Shown in pieces: positions 6,427 to 14,889 of a stretch of DNA of 64,000 nt. Below the pieces are notes generated by a model, which saw only the letters and a list, made by a program, of their open reading frames with translations, did not search any database and was not told where the DNA came from. Numbering within the stretch: position 1 is the stretch's first letter; each line of letters starts with the position of its first letter. The translations under genes and the position numbers were made by a program. Origin of the DNA: Pseudoxanthomonas winnipegensis (GTDB taxonomy: Bacteria > Pseudomonadota > Gammaproteobacteria > Xanthomonadales > Xanthomonadaceae); contig NZ_SHMH01000004.1 of NCBI RefSeq assembly GCF_004283755.1, forward strand, positions 248,001-312,000, written 5' to 3'.

Positions 6427-8901
6427 TCAGGCGGCTTCGCGCGCGTCGGCCTGTCGCACCTGCTGGCGATAGCCGGCCGAGCGCAGTTCCTCGGTGTCGA
6501 AGTCGTCCACGCTGATGGTGTCCATCGTGATCGCACGCAGCTCTTCCAGCTGCACGCGCTCCTCGGCGGTGATCAGGCCCTCGCGCACGGCCTCGTCCAG
6601 CTGCGCCGGGAAGTCCAGCGCCTCGATGCCCTTGGTCTTGAGCGCCTTGATGAACTTGCGCTCGACCGGCTCGGCGGCCACGGCCTTGGCCAGATAGCTG
6701 GCGATGCGGCCGCCCGGGTTGTTCTCGCACGGGGTCAGGAACACACCGCGGGCCAGCTGATCGCGCGCGGCATTGGGCGTCATCAGCAGCGCGGCCACGC
6801 GATGGCCCAGGCGGTCGCCGGGCGCCTCGGCACGGCGGCCCCAGGGGAAGATCAGCGCCCACATCAGCCAGCCGATCGGACGAATCGGGAAGTTGCGCAG
6901 CGCCGCCGACAGCGCCAGCTCGATCTCGTGCACGCTGTTGTGGAAGGCCCAGGCCAGCAGCGGCTGCTCGGCCTGCGGCGCGCCCTCGTCGTGATAGCGC
7001 TTGAGCATGGCGCTGGTCATGTAGATGTGGCTGAGCACATCGCCCAGGCGGCCGGACAGCGACTCCTTGAACTTCAGCTTGCCGCCCAGCGTCATCATCG
7101 AGATGTCGGCCATCAGCGCCAGGTTGGCCGAGTAGCGGTCCAGTTTGCGGAAGAAGCGCTTGGTGTAGGCGTCGCCCGGGGCGGCGCCGATGCGCGAGGC
7201 GGTCAGGCCGAACCAGAACGAACGCACCGCGTTGGAGATGCCGAAGCCGATATGGCCGAACAGGCTGCGATCGAAGGCGTCCAGGCCCGCCGCGCGGTCC
7301 GGATCCTGCGCGGCCTTCATCTCCTTCATCACCCACGGATGGCACAGGATCGCCCCCTGGCCGAAGATCAGCAGGCTGCGGGTCATGATGTTGGCGCCTT
7401 CCACGGTGATGGCCACCGGCGAGGCCTGCCAGCTGCGGCCGGCGAAGTTGCGCGGACCCAGGATGATGCCCTTGCCGCCGATCACATCCATCATGTCGGC
7501 GATGCACTCGCGGCTCATGCTGGTGCAGTGGTACTTGGCGATGGCCGACGGCACCGACGGCACGTCGCCGCGGTCCACCGCCGCGGCCGTGGCCTGCGAC
7601 AGCGCGCTGATGATGTAGGCCTTGCCGCCGATGCGGGCCAGGGCTTCCTCCACGCCCTCGAAGCGGCCGACCGACAGGCCGAACTGCTTGCGGATGCGGG
7701 CATAGGCGCCGGTGACCACCGCGCCGGCCTTGGCGCCGCCGCTGGCGGTGGAGGGCAGGGTGATCGAGCGGCCCACGGCCAGACACTCGTTGAGCATGTT
7801 CCAGCCCTTGCCGGCCATGTCGGCCCCGCCGATCAGCTGGCTGAGCGGGATGAAGACTTCCCTGCCGTGGATCGGGCCGTTCTGGAACGGCGAGTTGAGC
7901 GGGAAGTGGCGACGGCCGATCTCCACGCCCTCGGTGTCGCGCGGCAGCAGCGCCAGGGTGATGCCGATGTCCTTGGTGTCGCCCAGCAGACCATCGGGGT
8001 CGTACATGCGGAAGGCCAGGCCGATCAGTGTGGCCACCGGCGCCAGGGTGATGTAGCGCTTGTCGAAGGTGAGCTTCAGGCCCAGCACGTTGGCGCCGTT
8101 CCACTCGCCCTTGCAGACGATGCCGTAGTCGGGGATGGAGGTCGCATCGGAGCCGGCGAACGGCCCGGTCAGGCCGAAGCACGGCACTTCCTCGCCCACG
8201 GCCAGGCGCGGCAGGTAGTAGTCCTTCTGCTCCTGGGTGCCGTAGTGGTTGAGCAGCTCGCCCGGGCCCAGCGAGTTGGGCACGCCAACCGTGGAGCTGA
8301 CCACGCTGGAGATGGAGGCCAGCTTCTGGATCACCTTGTGGTGGGCCAGCGCCGAGAACCCCAGGCCGCCGTACTGCTTGGGAATGATCATGCCGAAGAA
8401 CTTGTTCTTCTTGATGAAGTCCCACAACTCGGGCGGCAGGTCGGCGTGGACGTGGGTGATCTCCCAGTCGTTGACCATCCGGCACAGCTCCTCGACCGGG
8501 CCATCCAGGAAGGCCTGCTCCTCGGCGGTGAGCTGCGGCTTGGGATAGTTGAGCAGCTTGTTCCAGTCCGGATCGCCGGTGAACAGCTCACCCTCGAAGC
8601 CGACCGAACCGGTCTCCAGCGCGATGCGCTCGGTCTGCGACAGCGGCGGCAGCACCTTGCGGAAGAACTTCATCATCGGCGCGCTGACCAGCGCCTTGCG
8701 CGAGGCCGGCAGCAGCAGCGGCAGGGTGATCGCCGCGACGATGACCGCGGCCACGATGCACGCGGTGGCGCTGGCGCCGAGCAGCCAGCAAGCGACCAGG
8801 GCGCAGGCGCTGATCGCGGCCCACGTGGCCAGGCGCATGCGGTGATAGGCGGCGATCGCACCGGCCAGCAGGACGGCGAGGAACGGGACCAGGATGCTCA
8901 T
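6427..8901 (-). CDS. fadE: Acyl-CoA dehydrogenase FadE
   Basis: First step of fatty-acid beta-oxidation: FAD-dependent dehydrogenation of acyl-CoA to trans-2-enoyl-CoA. 824 residues, close to E. coli FadE (about 814). The first 70 or so residues are hydrophobic with two predicted membrane segments, as in FadE. The acyl-CoA dehydrogenase core follows with IPKQYGGLGF (about 175), CFGLTGPFAGSDATSIPD (about 240) and a C-terminal domain specific to the FadE branch. Its ATG overlaps the stop of the alpha/beta hydrolase gene (ATGA, 8898-8901), so translation is likely coupled. The divergent TetR gene is the obvious candidate regulator. Confidence 0.93.
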   Translation of the reverse strand: MSILVPFLAVLLAGAIAAYHRMRLATWAAISACALVACWLLGASATACIVAAVIVAAITLPLLLPASRKALVSAPMMKFFRKVLPPLSQTERIALETGSVGFEGELFTGDPDWNKLLNYPKPQLTAEEQAFLDGPVEELCRMVNDWEITHVHADLPPELWDFIKKNKFFGMIIPKQYGGLGFSALAHHKVIQKLASISSVVSSTVGVPNSLGPGELLNHYGTQEQKDYYLPRLAVGEEVPCFGLTGPFAGSDATSIPDYGIVCKGEWNGANVLGLKLTFDKRYITLAPVATLIGLAFRMYDPDGLLGDTKDIGITLALLPRDTEGVEIGRRHFPLNSPFQNGPIHGREVFIPLSQLIGGADMAGKGWNMLNECLAVGRSITLPSTASGGAKAGAVVTGAYARIRKQFGLSVGRFEGVEEALARIGGKAYIISALSQATAAAVDRGDVPSVPSAIAKYHCTSMSRECIADMMDVIGGKGIILGPRNFAGRSWQASPVAITVEGANIMTRSLLIFGQGAILCHPWVMKEMKAAQDPDRAAGLDAFDRSLFGHIGFGISNAVRSFWFGLTASRIGAAPGDAYTKRFFRKLDRYSANLALMADISMMTLGGKLKFKESLSGRLGDVLSHIYMTSAMLKRYHDEGAPQAEQPLLAWAFHNSVHEIELALSAALRNFPIRPIGWLMWALIFPWGRRAEAPGDRLGHRVAALLMTPNAARDQLARGVFLTPCENNPGGRIASYLAKAVAAEPVERKFIKALKTKGIEALDFPAQLDEAVREGLITAEERVQLEELRAITMDTISVDDFDTEELRSAGYRQQVRQADAREAA

Positions 8902-9854
8902 GAGCGTGCTCCGGAAGCGGAATCGAAAGCGGTATTGAAGGAGCGGGGGTGCCGGGCGCGCGCCAGCGTGCCAAGGTAGTCGAGCACCACCGCGGTGAAT
9001 GCATCGTTGTCGTCGCCGGCCAGCATGTGGCCGACATTGGGAACCTGGATGTGCTGCGCGTGCGGCACCAGCGCCTGGAAGGTGCGCACGTTGTCTTCGG
9101 AGACCAGCTCGCTGCGGCCGCCGCTGATCAGCAGCACCGGGCAGCGCACGCCGCGCGCCGCCGCGGCGATGTCGTCCTGATGGCGGGCGCTGTCGCGCAC
9201 CAGGTCGTCGACCAGGCGCCGATCCCAGTGCCAGTGCCAGCGGCCGTCCTCCCCTGCGTGCAGCAGCGCGGCCAGTTCGTCGGGCGTCTTGCGGGCGCGC
9301 CGGTGCGGCAGATAGCCGGCCACCACATCGGCGGCGTGCTCGAGCGAGTCGAAGCCGTCGGGAAACGCGGTGACGAACTGCAGCACGCGCGCCAGCCCGG
9401 CCTCGTCCCAGTGCGGGGTGACGTCCACCAGCACCACGGCCGAGAACAGCCCGGGCCAGCGACTTTCGGCCAGCAGCCCGAACAGGCCGCCCATCGAGGC
9501 ACCGACCAGCACCGGCGGCTCGGCCTGTTCGCCGGCGACGATGATCAGGTCGTCGACGAACTGCGCGCCGTCGTAGGCCACCTCCTGAGCATTGCGCTGC
9601 GAATCGCCGTGACCGCGCGCGTCATAGGCCAGTCCCGCATGCCCCTGCGCGGCCAGGCGCAGGCCGGTGCGCTGCCAGGCGCCGCGGGTCTGGCCGAAGC
9701 CATGGGTGTAGAGCACGGACGCCTGGTCCGCCGTCGCACCCGCCGGGGGCAGGTAGGCCGTGCCGGCCAAGTGGATGCCGCAGGCGCCGACGAGATCGAC
9801 CGCGCGCGTGGCGGCCGATCCAGGGGCGTCGAGCGGGGAGCGGGTGTCAACCAT
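8898..9854 (-). CDS. Alpha/beta hydrolase, first gene of the fadE operon
   Basis: Soluble alpha/beta hydrolase of about 318 residues. Visible: oxyanion segment HGFGQTRG at 51-58, DARGHGDS at 78-85, nucleophile elbow G-A-S-M-G with Ser at 120, and a C-terminal VGHML holding the catalytic His near 283. It overlaps the fadE start by four bases, which suggests a role in releasing fatty acids from esters or thioesters for beta-oxidation; that is inference from context. ATG at 9854 is used because an upstream GTG (9860) gives no better signal. Confidence 0.8.
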   Translation of the reverse strand: MVDTRSPLDAPGSAATRAVDLVGACGIHLAGTAYLPPAGATADQASVLYTHGFGQTRGAWQRTGLRLAAQGHAGLAYDARGHGDSQRNAQEVAYDGAQFVDDLIIVAGEQAEPPVLVGASMGGLFGLLAESRWPGLFSAVVLVDVTPHWDEAGLARVLQFVTAFPDGFDSLEHAADVVAGYLPHRRARKTPDELAALLHAGEDGRWHWHWDRRLVDDLVRDSARHQDDIAAAARGVRCPVLLISGGRSELVSEDNVRTFQALVPHAQHIQVPNVGHMLAGDDNDAFTAVVLDYLGTLARARHPRSFNTAFDSASGARS

Positions 9855-9955
9855 ACGCACAAGTATGGGCGTGTGTTTCGAGCGCCGTCAATCCATACAA
9901 GCGTTTGATTCAACAAAAGAAAATGATGCATTGCAGCAAACGTACCGCTGCATGC
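9851..9955. promoter_or_regulatory. Divergent control region, candidate TetR operators
   Basis: Three inverted repeats stand out between the TetR gene and the hydrolase-fadE operon. They are CCATAC-N6-GTATGG (9851-9868, covering the hydrolase start), TTGATTCAA (9906-9914) and TGCAGC-N9-GCTGCA (9932-9952) with GCAT/TGC flanks. Any could be an operator; none is proven. Confidence 0.4.
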
Positions 9956-9979
9956 TCATGCGTATGGTTAAATGCGGCG

Positions 9980-10579
9980 ATGAACACGCCAGCGCCTTCG
10001 CCACGCCCCGTTCCTGCCTCGCGCTCGGCCCGTTTGAGCGCCGACGACTGGGCCCAGGCCGCGCTGGACATGGTCGCCGAGCAGGGCGTGGCCGCGGTCG
10101 CCGTCGAACCGTTGGCGCGGCGCCTGGGTGTGACCAAGGGCAGCTTTTATTGGCATTTCCCCTCGCGCGACACCTTGCTGCAGGCCGCGCTGGAGCGCTG
10201 GGAGATGGTCGAGCAGGAGAGCGTGTTCGGCAGCCTGGAGGCCGTGCCCGACCCGCGCGAGCGCCTCCGCCAGCTGTTCCTGCTGGTCGCGCACGAGGCC
10301 AAGTCGCACATTATTTATAGTGAGCTGCTCAAGGCGCTGGACCATCCGGCGGTCGCGCCGGTCATCCAGCGCGTGTCCCAGCGCCGTCTTGACTACCTGA
10401 TCGCGTCGTTTCGCCAGGCCGGCATGAGCCGCACCGACGCCCAGCACCGCGCGCGCCTGGCCTATGCGGCCTACGTCGGCTTCCTGCAGCTGTCCCTGCA
10501 GCTGCACCAGCCGCGCATGCAGCACGAGGAGTTCGAGGATTACGTCAACCACATGATCGCCGCGCTGATTCCCAATTAG
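9980..10579 (+). CDS. TetR/AcrR family transcriptional regulator
   Basis: 199 residues. The TetR helix-turn-helix occupies about residues 20-65, with VEPLARRLGVTKGSFYWHFP as its recognition region, followed by an all-helical ligand-binding domain. It is divergent from the hydrolase-fadE operon with 125 bases between the starts, the usual arrangement for a local repressor. A role as repressor of fatty-acid degradation responding to an acyl ligand is inference. The Pro-rich first 15 residues are probably disordered. Confidence 0.88.
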   Translation: MNTPAPSPRPVPASRSARLSADDWAQAALDMVAEQGVAAVAVEPLARRLGVTKGSFYWHFPSRDTLLQAALERWEMVEQESVFGSLEAVPDPRERLRQLFLLVAHEAKSHIIYSELLKALDHPAVAPVIQRVSQRRLDYLIASFRQAGMSRTDAQHRARLAYAAYVGFLQLSLQLHQPRMQHEEFEDYVNHMIAALIPN

Positions 10580-10627
10580 TTCGCGACGGCCTTAAACCTT
10601 CCCGCCGCAGCGCGCATCCGAACTGGC

Positions 10628-11212
10628 ATGCTGACCTCGGCCGTGACCTTCGCCACCGACCCGCTCGCCACCGACGCCACCGAAGTGGACGTCGAACAGG
10701 CGCGCGCCGCCGCCGCCGGCGATACCCGCGCCTTCGAGCAGCTCTACCGACGACACGTGGGCAAGGTGCACGGCGTGATCGTGCGCTTGGTCGGCGGCCA
10801 CGGCGCCCGCGCCGAGGACCTGACCCAGGAGACCTTCGTGCGGGTGTGGCGCGCGCTGCCCGAGTTCCGCTTCGAAAGCGCGCTGTCCACCTGGCTGCAC
10901 CGCATGGCGGTCAATACCGCGTTGATGGAACTCCGCAGCCGGCGCGCCGGTCCACGCTGGGAAGAGGAGGTCGACGGCGACGACATGGCGATGCTCGACC
11001 CGCGTGAGCAGGGACCGGCCCTGCGCATGGACCTGGAGCGCGCGATCGGTACTTTGCCGCCTCGCGCCCGCGCCGTGCTGGTTCTGCACGACGTGGAAGG
11101 ATGGAAACACGAGGAAATCTCCGCATCACTGGGCATGGCCGTCGGCAGTTCCAAGGCGCAGCTGCACCGCGCCAGGCAGTTGCTGCGGGTCCGTCTGGAG
11201 GCACACCAATGA
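10628..11212 (+). CDS. ECF-type RNA polymerase sigma factor
   Basis: Extracytoplasmic-function sigma factor of 194 residues, RpoE-like. Sigma region 2 spans about 25-95 (FEQLYRRHVGKVHGVIVRLV, then AEDLTQETFVRVWRAL) and region 4 about 135-185 (LPPRARAVLVLHDVEGWKHE, then GSSKAQLHRARQ). It should redirect RNA polymerase to an envelope-stress type regulon. Its TGA overlaps the ATG of the next gene, a single-pass membrane protein, matching the common sigma/anti-sigma operon plan. Confidence 0.9.
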   Translation: MLTSAVTFATDPLATDATEVDVEQARAAAAGDTRAFEQLYRRHVGKVHGVIVRLVGGHGARAEDLTQETFVRVWRALPEFRFESALSTWLHRMAVNTALMELRSRRAGPRWEEEVDGDDMAMLDPREQGPALRMDLERAIGTLPPRARAVLVLHDVEGWKHEEISASLGMAVGSSKAQLHRARQLLRVRLEAHQ

Positions 11213-11742
11213 ACGAACAACACGACGACGATCTCCGCTTCGCCCTGCGCACCCTGCGCCAGGACGCGGCCCCCGAACGCGACCTCTGGCCCGATATCGC
11301 CGCACGCCTGGAACCGCGCAGCGCCGAGCCGCCAACGCATGCCGCGCCGCGCAGACAACGCACGCGGCGCTGGCAGCCCTTCGCCCTGGCCGCCGCGCTG
11401 GCGCTGGTGGCGGTGATCGGCTGGCGCTTGCAGTCCGGTCTGCATCCCGCGTCCTCGGCGCCGACGCCGTCGCTGGCGCAGACGCCACCGCGGGCGCCCA
11501 GCCACGCCCCGCTGCGTGCCGAGGCCGTGCGCATGACGCGCGATTACCAGATCGCGCTGGAGCGGATGCACGGCGCGCCGATGCCGGTGGCGCTCCAGCC
11601 GGCGCTGGAGGATCTCGACCGCAGCGCCAGCCAGGTGCTGCAAGCGATCGACCACAACCCGCGCTCGGCCCAGCTGCTGCAGACCCTGCGTTACACCTAT
11701 GACCGCCGCCTGGCGCTGACCCGCCGCGCGGCCCTGAGCTAG
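11209..11742 (+). CDS. Putative membrane anti-sigma factor
   Basis: 177 residues: a cytoplasmic N-terminal part (1-60, acidic then Arg-rich), one transmembrane helix (about 58-73, FALAAALALVAVIGW) and a periplasmic Ala/Pro-rich helical tail. Overlap with the sigma gene (ATGA, 11209-11212), the topology and the N-terminal FALRTLRQDAAPERDLWPDI segment fit an anti-sigma factor. It has no cysteine, so the zinc HxxxCxxC motif typical of ZAS anti-sigma factors is absent. The anti-sigma role is therefore inferred from context. Confidence 0.65.
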   Translation: MNEQHDDDLRFALRTLRQDAAPERDLWPDIAARLEPRSAEPPTHAAPRRQRTRRWQPFALAAALALVAVIGWRLQSGLHPASSAPTPSLAQTPPRAPSHAPLRAEAVRMTRDYQIALERMHGAPMPVALQPALEDLDRSASQVLQAIDHNPRSAQLLQTLRYTYDRRLALTRRAALS

Positions 11743-11753
11743 AGGCCCCGATC

Positions 11754-12647
11754 ATGCGACACCTCGTCTTCCTCGCCCTGCTCCTGGGCAGCGCCGCCGC
11801 CCAGGCCGGCACCCCGATCAACCAGACCCTGCCGCTGGACGCGCGCGGCAAGGTCGAAGTGGACAATCTCAAGGGCCGCATCCAGGTGCGCACCTGGGAT
11901 CGCAACGAAGTCCAGTTGCGCGGCACGCTCGGCGATGGCGTGGAGAAGCTGGACGTCGATGCCGACGGCGGCGGCTCGCTCGACATCAAGGTGCGCTATC
12001 CGAAGGACGGCGGGTGGGGCGGCAAGTCCTCCGGCCCGACCGACCTGCAGCTGACCGTGCCGGTGCGGGCCTCGCTGGAGCTGCACTCGGTGTCGGCCGA
12101 TATCGACGTGTCCGGCGTGGCGTCCGACGAGCTGTCGATCAACAGTGTCAGCGGCGAGGTACGGGTGGCCGCCGCCCCGCGCGAGGTCTCGATCAATACG
12201 GTCAGCGGCTCGGTCACCGCCACGGTCAACAGCAGCCAGGTCGATCTGCAGACCGTCAGCGGCGCGGTCGATCTGCGTGGCCGGCTCAGCGGCGAAGTCG
12301 AGGTCGAAACGGTGTCGGGCAGCATCCAGGTCGCGGTCAAGGAAGAGCGCCTGCGCGAGCTGTCCACCAACAGCGTCAGCGGCAGCACGCGCGTGTCCAC
12401 CGCCCTGGCCCGCAACGGCAAGCTCTCGCTGTCCAGCGTCAGCGGCAGCGTGCTGCTGGTGGCACCGAAGGATCTGTCCGCCCACGTCAGCGGCGAGACC
12501 TTCAGCGGCAGCCTCAAGGCCACCGGTGCCAGGATCGAGAAACCCCAATACGGCCCCGGCCGCTCCTTCGACAACCGCTACGGCAACGGCGAAGGCGAGA
12601 TCACCCTGGAGACCTTCTCCGGCGACGCCGAGCTGCGGCTGGAGTAA
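11754..12647 (+). CDS. DUF4097 beta-strand repeat protein, exported
   Basis: 297 residues with a clear signal peptide (cleavage after AAAQA, about residue 18). The body is a ladder of short repeats of the form xxVSGxVxV or xxTVSGSVxV, spaced about 20 residues, which is the DUF4097 right-handed beta-strand repeat. Family function is unknown; many members sit with ECF sigma or membrane sensor genes. It starts 11 bases after the anti-sigma gene and ends the operon before the terminator at 12660. Confidence 0.85.
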   Translation: MRHLVFLALLLGSAAAQAGTPINQTLPLDARGKVEVDNLKGRIQVRTWDRNEVQLRGTLGDGVEKLDVDADGGGSLDIKVRYPKDGGWGGKSSGPTDLQLTVPVRASLELHSVSADIDVSGVASDELSINSVSGEVRVAAAPREVSINTVSGSVTATVNSSQVDLQTVSGAVDLRGRLSGEVEVETVSGSIQVAVKEERLRELSTNSVSGSTRVSTALARNGKLSLSSVSGSVLLVAPKDLSAHVSGETFSGSLKATGARIEKPQYGPGRSFDNRYGNGEGEITLETFSGDAELRLE

Positions 12648-12659
12648 GGACTCGCACGC

Positions 12660-12695
12660 GTCGATCGCCCCGGCATGCCGGGGCGATCGACGTTT
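12660..12695 (+). terminator. Terminator of the sigma/DUF4097 operon
   Basis: A 32-base perfect palindrome (12660-12691, centre GCATGC) is followed by GTTTTG and lies 13 bases after the stop at 12647. Confidence 0.8.
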
Positions 12696-12742
12696 TGCTG
12701 CAAGCCTTGCGCTGATCCCACGCTGGCTCTGCTCAAGACAGC

Positions 12743-12769
12743 AAAATGGCGCCGAAGCGGCGCCATTTT
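12743..12769 (-). terminator. Bidirectional-looking terminator of the secreted orphan gene
   Basis: AAAATGGCGCC (12743-12753) pairs with GGCGCCATTTT (12759-12769) around a short loop. It lies 38 bases past the stop of the minus-strand gene at 12807 and gives T runs on both strands. Confidence 0.8.
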
Positions 12770-12806
12770 CGGAGGCTGTCTTTCGTGCTGGCTTTACTTT
12801 GCGCCC

Positions 12807-13661
12807 TTACAGATCCTGCTCGTAACGCACGTAAGGCACGGTGCCGTCGTCGCCGATGGGCGAGTTGGGAGCGAAGGGATTCTTGCCGCTGGTGACGATG
12901 TTCTCGGCGCCGACGGTGAGCTGGCCGCTCCACGGAGTGCGCCAGGTCACGCCGACACCCAGGCCTTCCCACTTGCCCGGCTGACCGGGGGCGTCCACGA
13001 CGCGGCCGATGATGCTGCCGCTGAAGGCGCCGTAGCCGCCGCCGAGGCTGAGGCTACGGCTGGTCCACTGATCGGGGATGCTGGTCAGCTCGGAGGCAGG
13101 CACCAGCTTGGCGTGCGCCACGGTGCCGCCGATGGTAACGAAGCCTTCGCGGCCCAGGTTCTTCTGGCCGAACACGGCCAGGTCGTTCTGCTCGAAGCGG
13201 CCCGGCGACACGCCGTTGCCGGTCATCCAGGCGGGCAGGGTGTCATGACCGCTGCCCAGGCTCAGGCCCACCTTGCCGCCGGGGCGGCTGAGGCTGGTGG
13301 TGGCGCTGAGGTGCTGGCCGTTATTCTGGCCGTCGTCGTCCAGACGGGCGACATTGCAGTAGGTGATCAGGCTGCTGATGCTGCTGCCGATGCCATTGCG
13401 GTTGTTGCACAGCAGGCCGAGCGATTCGCCGGCATCCAGACCGAAGGCGGCGCTGAGCGTGTTGCGGCCCATGCGCCAGCGGGCGCCGGCGGCGGCTTCG
13501 TCGGTCGGCTCCAGGATCAGGGCGCCTTCGACCTGGCCGTTGCTGTTCCACACCGGCAGCATCGTGGTCGAATTGGCGCGCGTCTGTGCGAGCGCACCCG
13601 TCCCCGCCGTGGACACGGCGAGCATCAGGGAAAGCAGCGTTCGAGAAGTACGCAGGCGCAT
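12807..13661 (-). CDS. Secreted protein of unknown function
   Basis: 284 residues. A signal peptide is clear (MRLRTSRTLLSLMLAVSTAG, cleaved after GALAQ near residue 26). The mature part is rich in Gly, Ser and alternating polar/hydrophobic strands such as LGLGSGHDTL-like and RSLSLGGGYGAFSGSIIGRV segments. It ends PYVRYEQDL, so an outer-membrane or periplasmic beta-barrel is plausible, although the last residue is Leu rather than the usual Phe. Two Cys (LGLLCNNRNG and LITYCNVARL) could form a disulfide. I do not recognise a domain. It is a single-gene unit between two terminators, with an AT-rich upstream region at 13716-13745 that probably holds its promoter. Confidence 0.7.
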   Translation of the reverse strand: MRLRTSRTLLSLMLAVSTAGTGALAQTRANSTTMLPVWNSNGQVEGALILEPTDEAAAGARWRMGRNTLSAAFGLDAGESLGLLCNNRNGIGSSISSLITYCNVARLDDDGQNNGQHLSATTSLSRPGGKVGLSLGSGHDTLPAWMTGNGVSPGRFEQNDLAVFGQKNLGREGFVTIGGTVAHAKLVPASELTSIPDQWTSRSLSLGGGYGAFSGSIIGRVVDAPGQPGKWEGLGVGVTWRTPWSGQLTVGAENIVTSGKNPFAPNSPIGDDGTVPYVRYEQDL

Positions 13662-13777
13662 GGTTCGACTTGGACCAGCAGAGCGGGATGAAGTTCCCCT
13701 CCCGACATCCTCAAGCTAACTGATTTATGTTTATTTAACAAGCCAAGATGACGTGAAATCGTGCGCTGCCGCCCGGT

Positions 13778-14677
13778 TCACTGCAGCCGTTCCGAGCTGC
13801 TCGCCACCATCGGCGTGGGCTCGAACAGCGCGTCGATCTGCGCCGGCGTGAAATGGTAGGTGCGCCCGCAGAATTCGCAGCGGACCTCGGCCTGCCCGGT
13901 CTCGGCGGTGGCCTCCGCTTCCTCGCGTCCCAGCGAAACCAGCATGCTTTCCACCCGCTCGCGCGAGCAGGAGCAGCCGAAGCGCACGGGCCGTTGGTCC
14001 AGCACCGACACCGATTCCTCATGGAACAGCCGGTGCAGCAGGGCGGTGGAGGCGGTCCCGAGCAGTTCTTCGCGGCCGAGGGTGTCGAACAGCAGGCCGG
14101 CGCGGTTCCAGCCGTCGGCGTCGCCTTCGTCGCCTGGCAGCTTCTGCAGCATCAGGCCGGCGACCTGTTCGCCGTCGGCGGCCAGCAGCAGGCGCGTCGG
14201 CAACTGCTCGGAATTGCGGAAGTAGCCTTCGAACGCGGCGTCCAGGGTCGGCGTGCCCAGTTCGACCAGGCTCTGGTAGCGCTGCGGCTGGCGCGGGTCC
14301 AGGCCCGGATTCTCGATGGTGATGGCGAGCAGGGCATCCTGGCCCAGGGCGGTGAGATCGGCCGGCGCGTCGCCAGCCTCGCCCAGCTGGACGATGCCGC
14401 GCACCGTGCCCGCGGCGGTGCACTCTGCGAACAGGGTGCGCAGGCCGCGGCTGGCGCGCAGCTGGACGGACAGGCGTCCCTCGATCTTGATGTGACCGGT
14501 GAACAGCGCGGCGGCGGCGATGGCCTTGCCGAGCAGGTCGCGGGCCTGCGGCGGATAGTCGGCCGGTTCGAGCAATTCGGCCCAGGTCTGGCGCAGGCGC
14601 ACGGCCACGCCGCGCACGCCGGCCTCCGGCAACAGGAAGCGGGTGCGCAGGTCGGTGGTGTCGGCGGATGCGGTCAC
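13778..14677 (-). CDS. hslO: Redox-regulated chaperone Hsp33
   Basis: Holdase chaperone switched on by oxidative unfolding in the cytoplasm. 299 residues, the usual Hsp33 length. The zinc-binding redox switch is complete: C235-S-C237 and C267-E-F-C270 with 29 residues between the pairs. The N-terminal domain has the family segment GHIKIEGRLSVQLRA. ATG at 14677 precedes MTASADTTDLRTRF. It is divergent from mtgA with 212 bases between the starts. Confidence 0.95.
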   Translation of the reverse strand: MTASADTTDLRTRFLLPEAGVRGVAVRLRQTWAELLEPADYPPQARDLLGKAIAAAALFTGHIKIEGRLSVQLRASRGLRTLFAECTAAGTVRGIVQLGEAGDAPADLTALGQDALLAITIENPGLDPRQPQRYQSLVELGTPTLDAAFEGYFRNSEQLPTRLLLAADGEQVAGLMLQKLPGDEGDADGWNRAGLLFDTLGREELLGTASTALLHRLFHEESVSVLDQRPVRFGCSCSRERVESMLVSLGREEAEATAETGQAEVRCEFCGRTYHFTPAQIDALFEPTPMVASSSERLQ

Positions 14678-14889
14678 AGGTGAATCCAGGAAGAAGTGGG
14701 AATGGCGACGCAGCCCGGCCGCCCTGGGTCCCCTTCAATGCGGTCGCGGCGGCCGTTTTCCAAGCGCCCGCCCACGCGTGGCCTGCGGGAAGAGGGGGGT
14801 GAACAGGTAACATCATCGCGCTTCATCGCCGCCAGCCGAGGATTTCCGCCATCGACGCCAAGCCTGCTGTCTCCCGCCGCCGTCGCTGG

